From assembly GCA_020832905.1 (NCBI GenBank), contig JAJHRG010000002.1:124001-188000 (forward strand): DNA of 64,000 bases, given 5' to 3'. Both the position numbers and the translations under genes were made by a program. This stretch comes from Thermoproteota archaeon (GTDB lineage: Archaea; Thermoproteota; Methanomethylicia; Methanomethylicales; Methanomethylicaceae). The notes below the pieces were generated by a model. It was not told the origin of the DNA, ran no database searches, and was given only the letters and a program-made list of their open reading frames with translations. Positions 1-8,827 of the stretch are shown piece by piece. Position 1 is the first letter of the stretch; every line of letters begins with the position of its first letter.

Positions 1-683
1 TAGATCATCCACCAAGAGAAGAATGTGAAAGAAAATTAATTAAAATTCTTAATGAAGTTATTGAAGGAGGAGGAAGAGTTTTAATTCCTGCATTTTCAGT
101 AGGAAGAACTCAAGAAATTTTATGTGTTTTAAAAAAACATAATTTCAAATATCCAGTAGTAATAGATGGAATGAGTAGAGCAGCTACAAAAATTATAGCA
201 AAATGGCCAAATGAATTAAGAGATTATAAACTATTAAAAAGTGCTATGTCAAAAGCTTTTTGGATAAAAGGTCAAAAAGATAGAGATAGAGTACTAAAAA
301 GACCATGTGTTATAATAACTTCATCTGGAATGCTAACAGGAGGAGCATCAGCATATTATATGGATATTATGAGAAATAATGAAAAAGATTGTGTAGTATT
401 AGTATCATATCAAATTCCTGGTACTCCTGGAAGAACTTTATTAGATGAAAAAGTATATGGATTAAATAAAGAAAAAGTAAAATGTAGAGTAGAGTGGATT
501 GATTTTTCATCTCATTGTGGAAGAAGTGAATTATTAAAAATAATAAAATCACTTAAAGGAAATCCAGAAGTTTTATGTATTCATGGTGATGAAAATTCAT
601 GTGAAGGTTTGGCTAATGAAATAAAACAAGAAATAGGATTAAAAGCTTATGCACCTTCACCAGGTGAGTCATTTATTATCTGA
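1..683 (+). CDS. beta-CASP metallo-beta-lactamase-fold nuclease, 3' part
   Basis: The reading frame is open from base 3, so the 5' end lies outside the window. The visible part is the C-terminal half of a beta-CASP family ribonuclease of the aRNase J/CPSF type. It includes the segment GGGRVLIPAFSVGRTQEIL, then VIITSSGMLTGGASAYY, then WIDFSSHCGRSEL and the late CIHGDE motif, all in the order expected for archaeal beta-CASP proteins. These enzymes use two zinc ions to cut RNA. The catalytic HxHxDH motif and any N-terminal KH domains would be upstream, so the exact subgroup cannot be decided. The gene ends 40 bases before the convergent nuoM-like gene. Confidence 0.85.
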   Translation, partial: DHPPREECERKLIKILNEVIEGGGRVLIPAFSVGRTQEILCVLKKHNFKYPVVIDGMSRAATKIIAKWPNELRDYKLLKSAMSKAFWIKGQKDRDRVLKRPCVIITSSGMLTGGASAYYMDIMRNNEKDCVVLVSYQIPGTPGRTLLDEKVYGLNKEKVKCRVEWIDFSSHCGRSELLKIIKSLKGNPEVLCIHGDENSCEGLANEIKQEIGLKAYAPSPGESFII

Positions 684-722
684 TAATATATTTAGAAAAA
701 TTTTTGAATTATAAGTAAAAAT

Positions 723-2213
723 CTATGGAGTCATAGCTTTGATTACAGGAGTAATTAAGGCTACTAAAGATTCAGGATATATACCTAATATAAATGAGAT
801 AAACATTAACATGAAGAGTGGTAATGTCATAGTAAGAGGTGCTTCTTTTACATTTTCTAATTCAGATGGTAAAGGTCCAAAGAATACTCTTATTACTGGC
901 CAGAATGTATATATAACAGTAAGAAATGTTGCAAATATTGCAACTAAAGCTACTATTAATCCCATAAAAGATCCTGCTTCCTTAAAAACTCCTACAAACA
1001 TTATCCATTCTCCTTGAAAACCACTAAGTGGTGGAAAAGCTGATAGTACCATAGAACCTAGAATACATAATGTTGCAGTTAATGGCATTTTTCTTGCTAA
1101 TCCTCCAAGTTTTCTCATATCTCTTATTCCTGTTTGACATAGAACAATACCTGCTACAGAGAATAAAACACATTTTCCTAATATATGGCTTAAGAAATAG
1201 AAAATACCACCTACTACCCCCATTACAGTTAAAGTTGCTATACCTAAAATAGAATAAGCAGTTTGGCTTATAGTAGAACAAGCATAAAGACGTTTCATAT
1301 CATCTTGAGCTATTGATAAGAAACCTCCATATATCATAGTTATAATTGCAATAATTAGAAGTGGTATACTGAAGATCTTAAATACTGAAAATAATTCGCC
1401 ATATAATAATCTTACAATAACATAATTACCTAAACCTACTATAGTAGCAATAATAGCTGCAATAGAAGTTGGATGTTCTCCATGAGCCCATGGTAACCAT
1501 ACATGAAAACCAAAAACTGCCATTTTAACTAACCAACCAACTAAAATAAAGAAACATACCCATATAGCAAAATTATTGCCAATTAAATTTCTTAAAGCAA
1601 ATACTTCAAAACTTCCAGTTCCAATATAAGCAAGAGTAATACCAATTAAAAACATTGCAGCTCCAATATGATTCCAAATAAAATACATCATTGCAATTCT
1701 ATGTCTATCTACATATCCAAATAAATCAATCATAATATAAGATGGTATAAGAGTTAATTCTGTAAATACATACATTTGAGCTAAATTTGTAGAAAGAGCT
1801 ACTCCAACTAAACCTACAGCAAATAATAAGTATATTGAGAAGTAAACAACATACATTCCCTTTCTCTCCTCTCCATAAAGTTGTTCTATTCTGTGTTCCA
1901 TATAATGTATAGAGTATAAGGCACAAGCAGCACAAATCATATTCATAATTAAAGCTACAGGTAAGCTAAGACCATCTGCTAAAAATCCAAATTTAATATT
2001 AAATAATGCTGTACTCCAGTAATATTCTTCATAATAAGGACCTATACCATTCCAAAGATCTATACCTATTTTTATCATTATTAAACTTGTATAAGTTAAT
2101 GTTGCAAAAGCAATCCATCCTAATCTTTTACCAAGATTACCAAGAAAAATAGATAAGAATGCAACTATTATAGGAACTAATATTACTTGAAGTAGAGGAT
2201 ATGGAATCATCAT
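723..2213 (-). CDS. nuoM: NuoM-like proton-translocating antiporter subunit
   Basis: A 496-residue polytopic protein of the Mrp/NuoL-M-N antiporter family. It has about 14 hydrophobic segments. Characteristic pieces are FTELTLIPSYIMI near residue 150 (conserved membrane glutamate) and FHVWLPWAHGEHPTSI near 245, followed by a lysine-containing helix (DMKRLYACSTISQTAY). In complex I and group 4 hydrogenases this subunit moves protons or sodium across the membrane. It is the last gene of the minus-strand membrane-arm operon, one base after the nuoL-like stop. Assignment to M over N rests on the motif pattern and position and is an inference. Confidence 0.88.
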   Translation of the reverse strand: MMIPYPLLQVILVPIIVAFLSIFLGNLGKRLGWIAFATLTYTSLIMIKIGIDLWNGIGPYYEEYYWSTALFNIKFGFLADGLSLPVALIMNMICAACALYSIHYMEHRIEQLYGEERKGMYVVYFSIYLLFAVGLVGVALSTNLAQMYVFTELTLIPSYIMIDLFGYVDRHRIAMMYFIWNHIGAAMFLIGITLAYIGTGSFEVFALRNLIGNNFAIWVCFFILVGWLVKMAVFGFHVWLPWAHGEHPTSIAAIIATIVGLGNYVIVRLLYGELFSVFKIFSIPLLIIAIITMIYGGFLSIAQDDMKRLYACSTISQTAYSILGIATLTVMGVVGGIFYFLSHILGKCVLFSVAGIVLCQTGIRDMRKLGGLARKMPLTATLCILGSMVLSAFPPLSGFQGEWIMFVGVFKEAGSFMGLIVALVAIFATFLTVIYTFWPVIRVFFGPLPSELENVKEAPLTMTLPLFMLMFISFILGIYPESLVALITPVIKAMTP

Positions 2214-2214
2214 T

Positions 2215-4230
2215 TCACATCACCCCAAATATTATGAATATGAACATAAGAAAAACTGCAAATATCATAATATAAATCATATTAATTGATAAAATACCTG
2301 TTTGAAGTTTTCTTATATTATTATTTATAAATTCAAAAAGCTTAGGAATACCTATGTTTAAACCATAATCCATTCCAGCTTCAATATATTTTGCTACTGG
2401 TTCTCTTGATGCTAATATGGGATATGCAAATATTTTATTAAAAGCACTATCAATATACCAACGATTCCATAAGAATTTATGAAATGCTTTTAATATACCA
2501 TACCTTTCAATTATACTAATTGAACTTAGTTTATTAGCAATATAAACATAATATGCAGGAAAACCACCAATTACTATCATAATAATAGAGAGAATTGTTG
2601 GAATAATACTTTCGTGAGCAATAGATAATGTGTGAAATTCTAATAAGTGAATATCATAAAATTCTTTAGCAAAAAATTCATGTAATAGATCCTTTATCCA
2701 TGGACCAACTATACCTATTATAACTGTTAGAATTGCTAAAATTCCATATGGAATTAACATAATCTTTGAGGCTTCTCCATGTTCATGATGTTTATTTGAA
2801 TTATTTTCATTTGGAGAATGGAATGTAATACCCATAAGTCTTATTACATAAAAGCTTGTAACTGCTACAGTTAAAACAGAAAGAATGAATATCCAATATT
2901 GTCCACTTATATAGCATGAAGATAAAATTCCTTCTTTACTCCAAAAACCTGAAAGTGGAGGAATACCAATTAAAGCTAATGAAGAAATCCACATAAATAT
3001 CCATGTAAATTTCATAGTCTTTGGAGATAATTTCATATCTGTTATGTATATTGAACCTGAGGCATGAATTAATACACCAGCACAAAGGAATAAAGCTGCT
3101 TTGAATATACCATGATTTATTAAGTGAAATATTGATGAAGTAAATCCTTCTATTAAAGTTTCAGAAGATATTCCAGCAATTCCCAATCCAAGCATCATAT
3201 ATCCTATAACACTCATTGTTGAATATGCTAATACTTTCTTAAGTTCAATAGCAACCATGGCTTGTGTAGCAGCAAGAAAAGCAGTAAATCCTCCAATAAT
3301 TGCAACTATTAAGAAGAAATTATATGCTTCTTTAATTCCTAAAATCCAAGTACCAAAGTAAAATATTGGTAAAACTCTTGCAACTAAGTAAACTCCAGCT
3401 TTTACCATTGTTGCAGCATGTATTAAAGCTGAAACTGGAGTAGGACCTGACATAGCTTCTGGTAACCATTCATGAAATGGGAATTGTGCTGATTTTGAAA
3501 ATGGACCACATAAGAATAATAGAATAGTAATAGTTAATAATCCAGGAGTTTTAGCAATTTCACTCATCCATATATTTACATTTTCATATAATTTCATAAA
3601 GCTAAATGTTCCTGAATATAAGTAAATAATTATTATACTAGCAAGTAAAGCAACATCTCCTAATGTTGTTACAAATAAAGCTTTTAATCCACATCTAGAT
3701 GGTTTTTGAAATGGATAAGGCTCAGGTCCACCTATCCAGTATTTTCTTTCATCACTATAGTAATGAGAAATAAGTGCAAAACTACAAAGACCTACAATCT
3801 TCCAACCAATAAAGAAGAATATTAAATTATTAGCTAATATCAAAATAAGCATTCCACCTACAAATAATGACATGAAGAACCAGTATCTATCCTCTCCTGG
3901 TTCTCCTTCCATATATTTGTATGAGTAAATCAATATTAGTAAGCTGAGAAAAGCAACTAAATTTGTAAGAATTATACTTAAATTATCAATTAATATAGCA
4001 AATTCTACATAATTTCCATCAGGAAGAGATAGCCATATACCACCAATTTCTTTATAGCCATGAATTGGTAATAATGGAAGCATAGTAATTGCCATAATAA
4101 AAGCAATAAATGTAAAGCTTATTGTTACTATGTATCTTTTCCTTCCAATTCTTTTTGGTAATAAATAATGAACTATTGAGCCAATAGTTGGCATAATCCA
4201 ACATAACCAAGGTGCTAAATCTATCATCAC
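2215..4230 (-). CDS. nuoL: NuoL-like proton-translocating antiporter subunit
   Basis: At 671 residues this is the largest of the three antiporter-like subunits, as expected for NuoL/FpoL, which carries the C-terminal lateral helix. Visible markers are YMEGEPGEDRYWFF near 105, FIGWKIVGLCSFALI near 140, the FPFHEWLPEAMSGPTPVSAL signature near 250 and KKVLAYSTMSVIGYM near 328. The C-terminal 150 residues hold a long amphipathic stretch and a final transmembrane helix. It overlaps the previous gene by 4 bases and adjoins the nuoM-like gene, which supports one operon. It forms part of the ion-pumping membrane arm. Confidence 0.92.
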   Translation of the reverse strand: MMIDLAPWLCWIMPTIGSIVHYLLPKRIGRKRYIVTISFTFIAFIMAITMLPLLPIHGYKEIGGIWLSLPDGNYVEFAILIDNLSIILTNLVAFLSLLILIYSYKYMEGEPGEDRYWFFMSLFVGGMLILILANNLIFFFIGWKIVGLCSFALISHYYSDERKYWIGGPEPYPFQKPSRCGLKALFVTTLGDVALLASIIIIYLYSGTFSFMKLYENVNIWMSEIAKTPGLLTITILLFLCGPFSKSAQFPFHEWLPEAMSGPTPVSALIHAATMVKAGVYLVARVLPIFYFGTWILGIKEAYNFFLIVAIIGGFTAFLAATQAMVAIELKKVLAYSTMSVIGYMMLGLGIAGISSETLIEGFTSSIFHLINHGIFKAALFLCAGVLIHASGSIYITDMKLSPKTMKFTWIFMWISSLALIGIPPLSGFWSKEGILSSCYISGQYWIFILSVLTVAVTSFYVIRLMGITFHSPNENNSNKHHEHGEASKIMLIPYGILAILTVIIGIVGPWIKDLLHEFFAKEFYDIHLLEFHTLSIAHESIIPTILSIIMIVIGGFPAYYVYIANKLSSISIIERYGILKAFHKFLWNRWYIDSAFNKIFAYPILASREPVAKYIEAGMDYGLNIGIPKLFEFINNNIRKLQTGILSINMIYIMIFAVFLMFIFIIFGVM

Positions 4231-5636
4231 ATAACACCTCTTAATAATTCATATGCAGCACTTTTAGCATAATTCATTAAACCATCAGGCCAAATTCCAA
4301 AGACTATAATTAAAATTGCTAATGATACAAGTGGAATTAACATAATAATTGGACCTTCTTTTACTTTTTTAATATTTTCTAAGGTTATTGGCTGAAGGAA
4401 TGCTTTTAATATTCTTAAATAATAAGCAGCAGATATTATACTATTAATAATTATACAAATACCAAGCCAAATCATATTAACTTCTATTGATGCTAATATT
4501 ATAGTTAATTCACTTATAAAACCATTTAATGGAGGCATTCCAGATAATGCAAATAATGATATAAATAATGTTGTTGTGGTAATTGGCATTCTTCTTCCAA
4601 CACCTAACATTTCTCTCATATCTCTAGTTTCTAATTGATAAAGTATTACTCCTGAGCAAAGAAATGCTAAGCCTTTCATTATAGCATGATTAAATATATG
4701 CATTAAAGCACCTGTAAGTCCAAGAATAGTACCAGTTGAAATACCTGCTAACATATATCCTATATGAGCTATAGTTGAATATGCAAGTAATCTCTTTATA
4801 TCAGTTTGAAGTAATGGAGTTAAATTACCAATAAACATTGTAAATATACTTAAGATAGCAATTACTTCTAACCATTTAATACATGAAAATATTGAAAATC
4901 CTATTCTACAAATTGCATAAACTCCTGTTTCTACAACAACACCAGAAAGCATTGCAGATATAGGAGATGGAGCAGCAGAATGTGCATCAGGAAGCCATGT
5001 ATGAAGAGGAAATATTGCACTTTTTACTCCAAGACCAATAAATACAAAAATTGATGCTATATAGACCCAAATATTTGGTTCTGTAAGAATTCTAGATATT
5101 TCAGTAAAACTCAATGTTCCACACATACCATAGATTAATGACATTCCAAATAATATAGAAGCAGAACCTGCTGAGCTCATTATTAAGTATTTAAATGAGG
5201 CTTCAATAGGTTCCCATTTTTCTTTTCTAAAAGCAACTAATGTATATGAAGAAATACACATCATTTCCCAAAATACAAAAAATGTAAAGAAATCACTAGC
5301 AAAAACCGCTCCAATCATACCAATTATCATTAATATTAATAAAGTATAAAATAATGGAATACCAGTATCTCTTTCTAAATATTTCATAGAAAATATAGAA
5401 GCAAAAATTCCTAGCATTAAAAATGTTATAGCCATGAAGCCACTTAATTGATCAATTGAAAATTGTGAAATTTTAATTGGGAATTTCATTAATAAAACTT
5501 GCCATAAAGCTATTGCTAAACCTATAGTAGTATATATTCCACATAAATATGGTCTTTTTATTTTTTCACATAACCATCCTAAAATTGGTGTAGTTATAGC
5601 AAAGAATAGTAATAAATCAATTATTGGAGCTATCAT
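4227..5636 (-). CDS. nuoN: NuoN/MrpD-like antiporter subunit
   Basis: A 469-residue member of the proton-conducting transporter family with about 14 membrane segments. It has FFVFWEMMCISSYTLVAFR near 120 (conserved glutamate) and the FPLHTWLPDAHSAAPSPIS signature near 215, followed by DIKRLLAYSTIAHIGYMLAG. It sits between nuoK- and nuoL-like genes, where NuoN is not in the usual L-M-N order. A close relationship to MrpD/MbhH-type subunits is therefore equally possible. It is the third antiporter-like subunit, so the complex has a full three-module pump arm. Confidence 0.85.
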   Translation of the reverse strand: MIAPIIDLLLFFAITTPILGWLCEKIKRPYLCGIYTTIGLAIALWQVLLMKFPIKISQFSIDQLSGFMAITFLMLGIFASIFSMKYLERDTGIPLFYTLLILMIIGMIGAVFASDFFTFFVFWEMMCISSYTLVAFRKEKWEPIEASFKYLIMSSAGSASILFGMSLIYGMCGTLSFTEISRILTEPNIWVYIASIFVFIGLGVKSAIFPLHTWLPDAHSAAPSPISAMLSGVVVETGVYAICRIGFSIFSCIKWLEVIAILSIFTMFIGNLTPLLQTDIKRLLAYSTIAHIGYMLAGISTGTILGLTGALMHIFNHAIMKGLAFLCSGVILYQLETRDMREMLGVGRRMPITTTTLFISLFALSGMPPLNGFISELTIILASIEVNMIWLGICIIINSIISAAYYLRILKAFLQPITLENIKKVKEGPIIMLIPLVSLAILIIVFGIWPDGLMNYAKSAAYELLRGVM

Positions 5637-5638
5637 AT

Positions 5639-5941
5639 TTATCCTCTCAATCTTCTTAATTCTCTAACATCAAGAGTACCATAATGACGATAAGCATATA
5701 CTAAGATTACAATTGCTACTGCTGTTACTGAAGCTGCAATACCAATAGAAATAGTAACAACAGAAAGAGGTAATAAATCAATAAATCCAGATATATTTCT
5801 AGAAAAAGCTATAAAATTAAAATTAGCAGCATTGATGAGAATTTCTATTCCTAAAAGCAATCTTATCATATTTCTTTTTGTAACAAGACAATAGATCCCA
5901 ATAGCATATAATACTAAAGAGAACATTATGTAAATATTCAT
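5639..5941 (-). CDS. nuoK: NuoK-like membrane subunit
   Basis: A 100-residue protein with three transmembrane helices. Its central helix has LLLGIEILINAANFNFIAF, the conserved glutamate-bearing segment of NuoK/FpoK/MrpC. The length matches the family. It is translationally coupled to the preceding nuoJ-like gene (4-base overlap) and followed after 2 bases by the nuoN-like gene. It contributes to the chain of charged residues that connects the redox part to the antiporter modules. Confidence 0.9.
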   Translation of the reverse strand: MNIYIMFSLVLYAIGIYCLVTKRNMIRLLLGIEILINAANFNFIAFSRNISGFIDLLPLSVVTISIGIAASVTAVAIVILVYAYRHYGTLDVRELRRLRG

Positions 5942-6204
5942 TTTTCTTTTACCTCCTTTCTAAAAATAGTAATACATGAAATAGCTGCAACAAACATTAA
6001 AAATGCTTGAGCAATAAGATCTTGAGCTCTTTTCTCCCATAAGAATTGACTATATTCTTTCATAGGTTCTAATTCAATACTTACAAAATGAGAATAATCT
6101 TTTGGATTTTGAAAAGAAGGAAATGGAATATTTTCTAGACTATAAATTACTAAGAAAATAAATATTATTGTAACTATTAATCCAAATATTGATATTTTAT
6201 CCAT
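5938..6204 (-). CDS. nuoJ: NuoJ-like subunit, C-terminal part
   Basis: An 88-residue protein starting MDKISIFGLIV with two hydrophobic stretches separated by a polar loop. The second stretch is AFLMFVAAISCITIFRK. It corresponds to the C-terminal half of NuoJ, which is also encoded as a separate protein in Methanosarcina fpo operons (FpoJ1/FpoJ2). The start at 6204 was chosen because its ATG shares one base with the stop of the upstream half (TAATG) and a GGAGAGGA ribosome site lies just before it. Confidence 0.72.
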   Translation of the reverse strand: MDKISIFGLIVTIIFIFLVIYSLENIPFPSFQNPKDYSHFVSIELEPMKEYSQFLWEKRAQDLIAQAFLMFVAAISCITIFRKEVKEK

Positions 6205-6452
6205 TATTTCCTCTCCTCTTTTAATGATGTTAAGGTAATGGCAGCAATAAATAATGCTACAATACCACCTGCATATACAAGAATTTGATAAATAGCAATA
6301 TAATGAGCTCCTAAAAGCCAATAAAGAATTCCAATACAAATACACATAGCACAAAAAGATAAAACTGCATATAATAACTTCTTAACTTCAACTGTTCCTA
6401 TGGCGAAAATAATTGTAAGTAGCATTAATGCAATCTGAAGTTCTTCGTTCAT
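6204..6452 (-). CDS. nuoJ: NuoJ-like subunit, N-terminal part
   Basis: An 82-residue protein with three hydrophobic helices, including HYIAIYQILVYAGGIVALFI, the conserved motif of NuoJ TM3, whose pi-bulge region is central to coupling in complex I. It is the first gene of the minus-strand membrane-arm operon and is preceded by a GGGAGAA ribosome site. NuoJ is split over two genes here, as in methanosarcinal fpo clusters. Confidence 0.8.
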   Translation of the reverse strand: MNEELQIALMLLTIIFAIGTVEVKKLLYAVLSFCAMCICIGILYWLLGAHYIAIYQILVYAGGIVALFIAAITLTSLKEERK

Positions 6453-6524
6453 TGGATTCTCCCTACAAAAAACTTATATTAGTAGGTTATATATAAAAAT
6501 TTTAGTATTCATTCAGGTGAGTAT
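6453..6524. promoter_or_regulatory. Divergent promoter of the complex-I-like cluster
   Basis: This 72-base gap separates the membrane-arm operon (minus) from the A-B-C-D-H-I operon (plus). It contains one AT-rich box TTATATATAAAA at about 6488-6499 that can serve as a TATA element in either direction. An AGGTGAG ribosome site precedes the plus-strand gene. Sharing one control region would allow both halves of the complex to be expressed together. The promoter call is inferred from sequence only. Confidence 0.55.
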
Positions 6525-6842
6525 ATGAATATTGTCATTGCAATAGTAGTAGCACTAGTAATAATATTATCGATATTTTTCATTGGAAAGAAATTTTCTC
6601 AAAAACAAAAATATGATAAAGAAAAGTTTTTACCTTATGCTTGTGGAGAAGATTTACCAGTAGAAGAAGTAAGAATTAATTTAGAGAAGTTTCTTATTTT
6701 TGCTCTTTACTTCTTAATTTTTGATGTAATAACATATATTATTGCAGTTTCCTTCTTTGAAAGAGGAATTCTTCCTGCTATATATTCAATTATAGCTTTA
6801 GCTTCAGTATTAGTACTTATATTTGGAGGATGGCATAAATAA
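6525..6842 (+). CDS. nuoA: NuoA-like membrane subunit
   Basis: A 105-residue protein with three transmembrane helices. The cytoplasmic loop has LPYACGEDLPVEEVRINLEK, matching the NuoA/FpoA loop (typically YECG or FACG), and helix two has the conserved FDVITYIIAVSF segment. NuoA is typical of Nuo and Fpo complexes and is not a standard subunit of Ech- or Mbh-type hydrogenases. Its presence here with a hydrogenase-type large subunit is therefore notable. It is the first gene of the plus-strand operon and its stop overlaps the start of the nuoB-like gene. Confidence 0.85.
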   Translation: MNIVIAIVVALVIILSIFFIGKKFSQKQKYDKEKFLPYACGEDLPVEEVRINLEKFLIFALYFLIFDVITYIIAVSFFERGILPAIYSIIALASVLVLIFGGWHK

Positions 6843-7261
6843 TGTCAATAAAAAAATGGGCAAGAATAAGATCTCCATGGCTTATACACTTTAATACTGG
6901 AGGATGTAATGGTTGTGATATTGAATTTGTTGCAGCTATTACTCCAAGATATGATGTAGAAAGATTTGGAATTTTACTTAAAGGAACTCCTAGACAAGCT
7001 GATATACTTGCTGTAACAGGACCAATAACTATGCAAGTAGCTCATAGAGTTTTAAGAGTTTATAAACAAATGCCAGAACCAAAATTTGTTGTTGCAATAG
7101 GAACTTGTGCTACAAGTGGAGGAGCATTTAAAGATTGCTATAGTGTATATGGAGGAGTTGATACAATATTACCTGTAGATGTATATATTCCAGGATGTCC
7201 TCCAAAACCTGAAGCAATAATAAATGGAATTATTAAGCTTATAGAAAAAATAAAAAGGTGA
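6842..7261 (+). CDS. nuoB: NuoB-like [4Fe-4S] small subunit
   Basis: A 139-residue member of the NuoB / group 4 hydrogenase small-subunit family. The proximal [4Fe-4S] cluster ligands are visible as GGCNGCDIE (C22, C25), GTCATSGG (C89) and PGCPPKPE (C119). The CxxC spacing at the first site is that of group 4 hydrogenases and differs from the adjacent CC of canonical NuoB. It passes electrons between the ferredoxin-like subunit and the large-subunit active site. Start and stop overlap its neighbours by 1 to a few bases. Confidence 0.9.
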   Translation: MSIKKWARIRSPWLIHFNTGGCNGCDIEFVAAITPRYDVERFGILLKGTPRQADILAVTGPITMQVAHRVLRVYKQMPEPKFVVAIGTCATSGGAFKDCYSVYGGVDTILPVDVYIPGCPPKPEAIINGIIKLIEKIKR

Positions 7262-7265
7262 AAAA

Positions 7266-7718
7266 ATGGAAGATCTTATTAAGAAAATTGAATCTTTTGG
7301 AGTTTTAGAATTTAAAAGACCAAAAGAAAGAAGAATTTTTATTCGGATAAAATCTGAATTCTTAAGGGATTTAATTTCATTTTTAATTAAAGAATATGAT
7401 TTAAGACATTTATCTACAATAACAGGAATAGATTTAGGAGAAGAAATAGAATTACTATATCATTTCGCATATAAACATTCAATTGAAATAACAATAGGAA
7501 TAAAAGTTCCAAAATCATCATTAAAAGTTCCTACAATTACAGATCTTATACCTGGTGCAATATTTTATGAAAAAGAAGTTCATGATATGTTAGGAGTAGT
7601 ATTTGAAGGTCATCCTGATTTATCTCCATTAATATTACCTGAAAATTGGCCAGAAGGTGTTCATCCATTAAGAAAAGATTATAGTATTGAAAAACTTAAG
7701 GAGTTGATTAAAAAATGA
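7266..7718 (+). CDS. nuoC: NuoC-like 30 kDa subunit
   Basis: A 150-residue homologue of NuoC/FpoC/EchD. The C-terminal half has the family pattern IPGAIFYEKEVHDMLGVVFEG, then HPLRKDY. This small protein has no cofactor of its own and packs against the large subunit. It is encoded separately from the large subunit, as in archaeal fpo and many group 4 hydrogenase operons. It overlaps the nuoD-like gene by 4 bases. Confidence 0.9.
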   Translation: MEDLIKKIESFGVLEFKRPKERRIFIRIKSEFLRDLISFLIKEYDLRHLSTITGIDLGEEIELLYHFAYKHSIEITIGIKVPKSSLKVPTITDLIPGAIFYEKEVHDMLGVVFEGHPDLSPLILPENWPEGVHPLRKDYSIEKLKELIKK

Positions 7719-8827
7719 GATATGGAACTACTATTAAAGTACCTTTTGGTCCACAACATCCAGCACTTAAAGAACCTGAATACTTTTTATTTGAAGTAGA
7801 AGGAGATTTTGTAGTAAATGTAAAACCAAGAATAGGATATGTACATAGAGGACTTGAAAAAGCTTTTGAAAATAATACTTACATGCATGGTTTATATCTT
7901 GCTGAAAGAATTTGTGGTATATGCTCTCATGCACATACAGTAGCTTTTACACAAGCAGTAGAAGGATTAGTCTCTTTAGAAATACCTCAAAGAGCACAGT
8001 ATATAAGATTAATAATGGCAGAATTAGAAAGACTTCATAGTCATTCCTTATGGGTTGGTATTGTAGCTCATGAAGCTGGATTTGATACTATGTTTATGTA
8101 TTTATGGAGAGATAGAGAAATGATTATGGATTTAATGGAAGAAATTTCTGGTAATAGAGTTCTACATGCTATAAATACTATAGGAGGAGTAAGAAGAGAT
8201 ATAAATGATGAACAAGCTAATAAAATAAGAAAATACTTAGATAAATTTGAAGAAAATATAAAGAATTATATAAAGATTTTAGAAACTGAAAATACTTTTC
8301 TAAAGAGAACAGTAGGTGTTGGAATTTTAAAGCCAAGTGATGCTATAGCATTATGTGCTGTAGGACCAACTTTAAGAGCAAGTGGAATTAAAAATGATGT
8401 AAGAAAAGATGATCCTTATTTAGTATATGATGAAATACCTTTTGAAGTAATTACACATGATGGATGTGATGTTTTTGCAAGAACAATTGTAAGATGTGAA
8501 GAAATGCTTGAAAGTATAAAGATAATAAGATATGCTTTAGATCATATGCCAAAAGGTGAATTAAAAGTAAAAGCTCCAAGAACATTTCCTCCAAATGAAT
8601 CAATAGGAAGAGTAGAAGCACCAAGAGGTGAATTAATCCATTATACTAAATCAAATGGAACTTCTAAGCCTGAAAGATATAAAGTAAGAAGTCCAACACT
8701 TGGAAATTTAGCTTCAGTATGTAAAACTTTAATTGGTGCACATATTGCTGATATACCAATAATACTTGCAGGAATTGATCCATGTTTTTCATGTATGGAT
8801 AGAATTTTAATAAAAAAGAGGTCTTGA
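7715..8827 (+). CDS. [NiFe] hydrogenase-type large subunit (NuoD homologue with Ni-binding cysteines)
   Basis: A 370-residue homologue of NuoD/FpoD and of group 4 [NiFe] hydrogenase large subunits. Both nickel-ligand motifs are present: ERICGICSHAH (C67, C70) and IDPCFSCMDR (C357, C360). Canonical NuoD and FpoD have lost these cysteines, so this protein most likely binds a NiFe centre and acts on H2 or protons. Seven residues (ILIKKRS) follow the final arginine. That could be a very short cleavable tail or simply the C-terminus. No maturation protease or hyp gene lies in the window. It sits between nuoC- and nuoH-like genes and overlaps both. Catalysis is inferred; the cysteines are seen. Confidence 0.85.
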   Translation: MRYGTTIKVPFGPQHPALKEPEYFLFEVEGDFVVNVKPRIGYVHRGLEKAFENNTYMHGLYLAERICGICSHAHTVAFTQAVEGLVSLEIPQRAQYIRLIMAELERLHSHSLWVGIVAHEAGFDTMFMYLWRDREMIMDLMEEISGNRVLHAINTIGGVRRDINDEQANKIRKYLDKFEENIKNYIKILETENTFLKRTVGVGILKPSDAIALCAVGPTLRASGIKNDVRKDDPYLVYDEIPFEVITHDGCDVFARTIVRCEEMLESIKIIRYALDHMPKGELKVKAPRTFPPNESIGRVEAPRGELIHYTKSNGTSKPERYKVRSPTLGNLASVCKTLIGAHIADIPIILAGIDPCFSCMDRILIKKRS

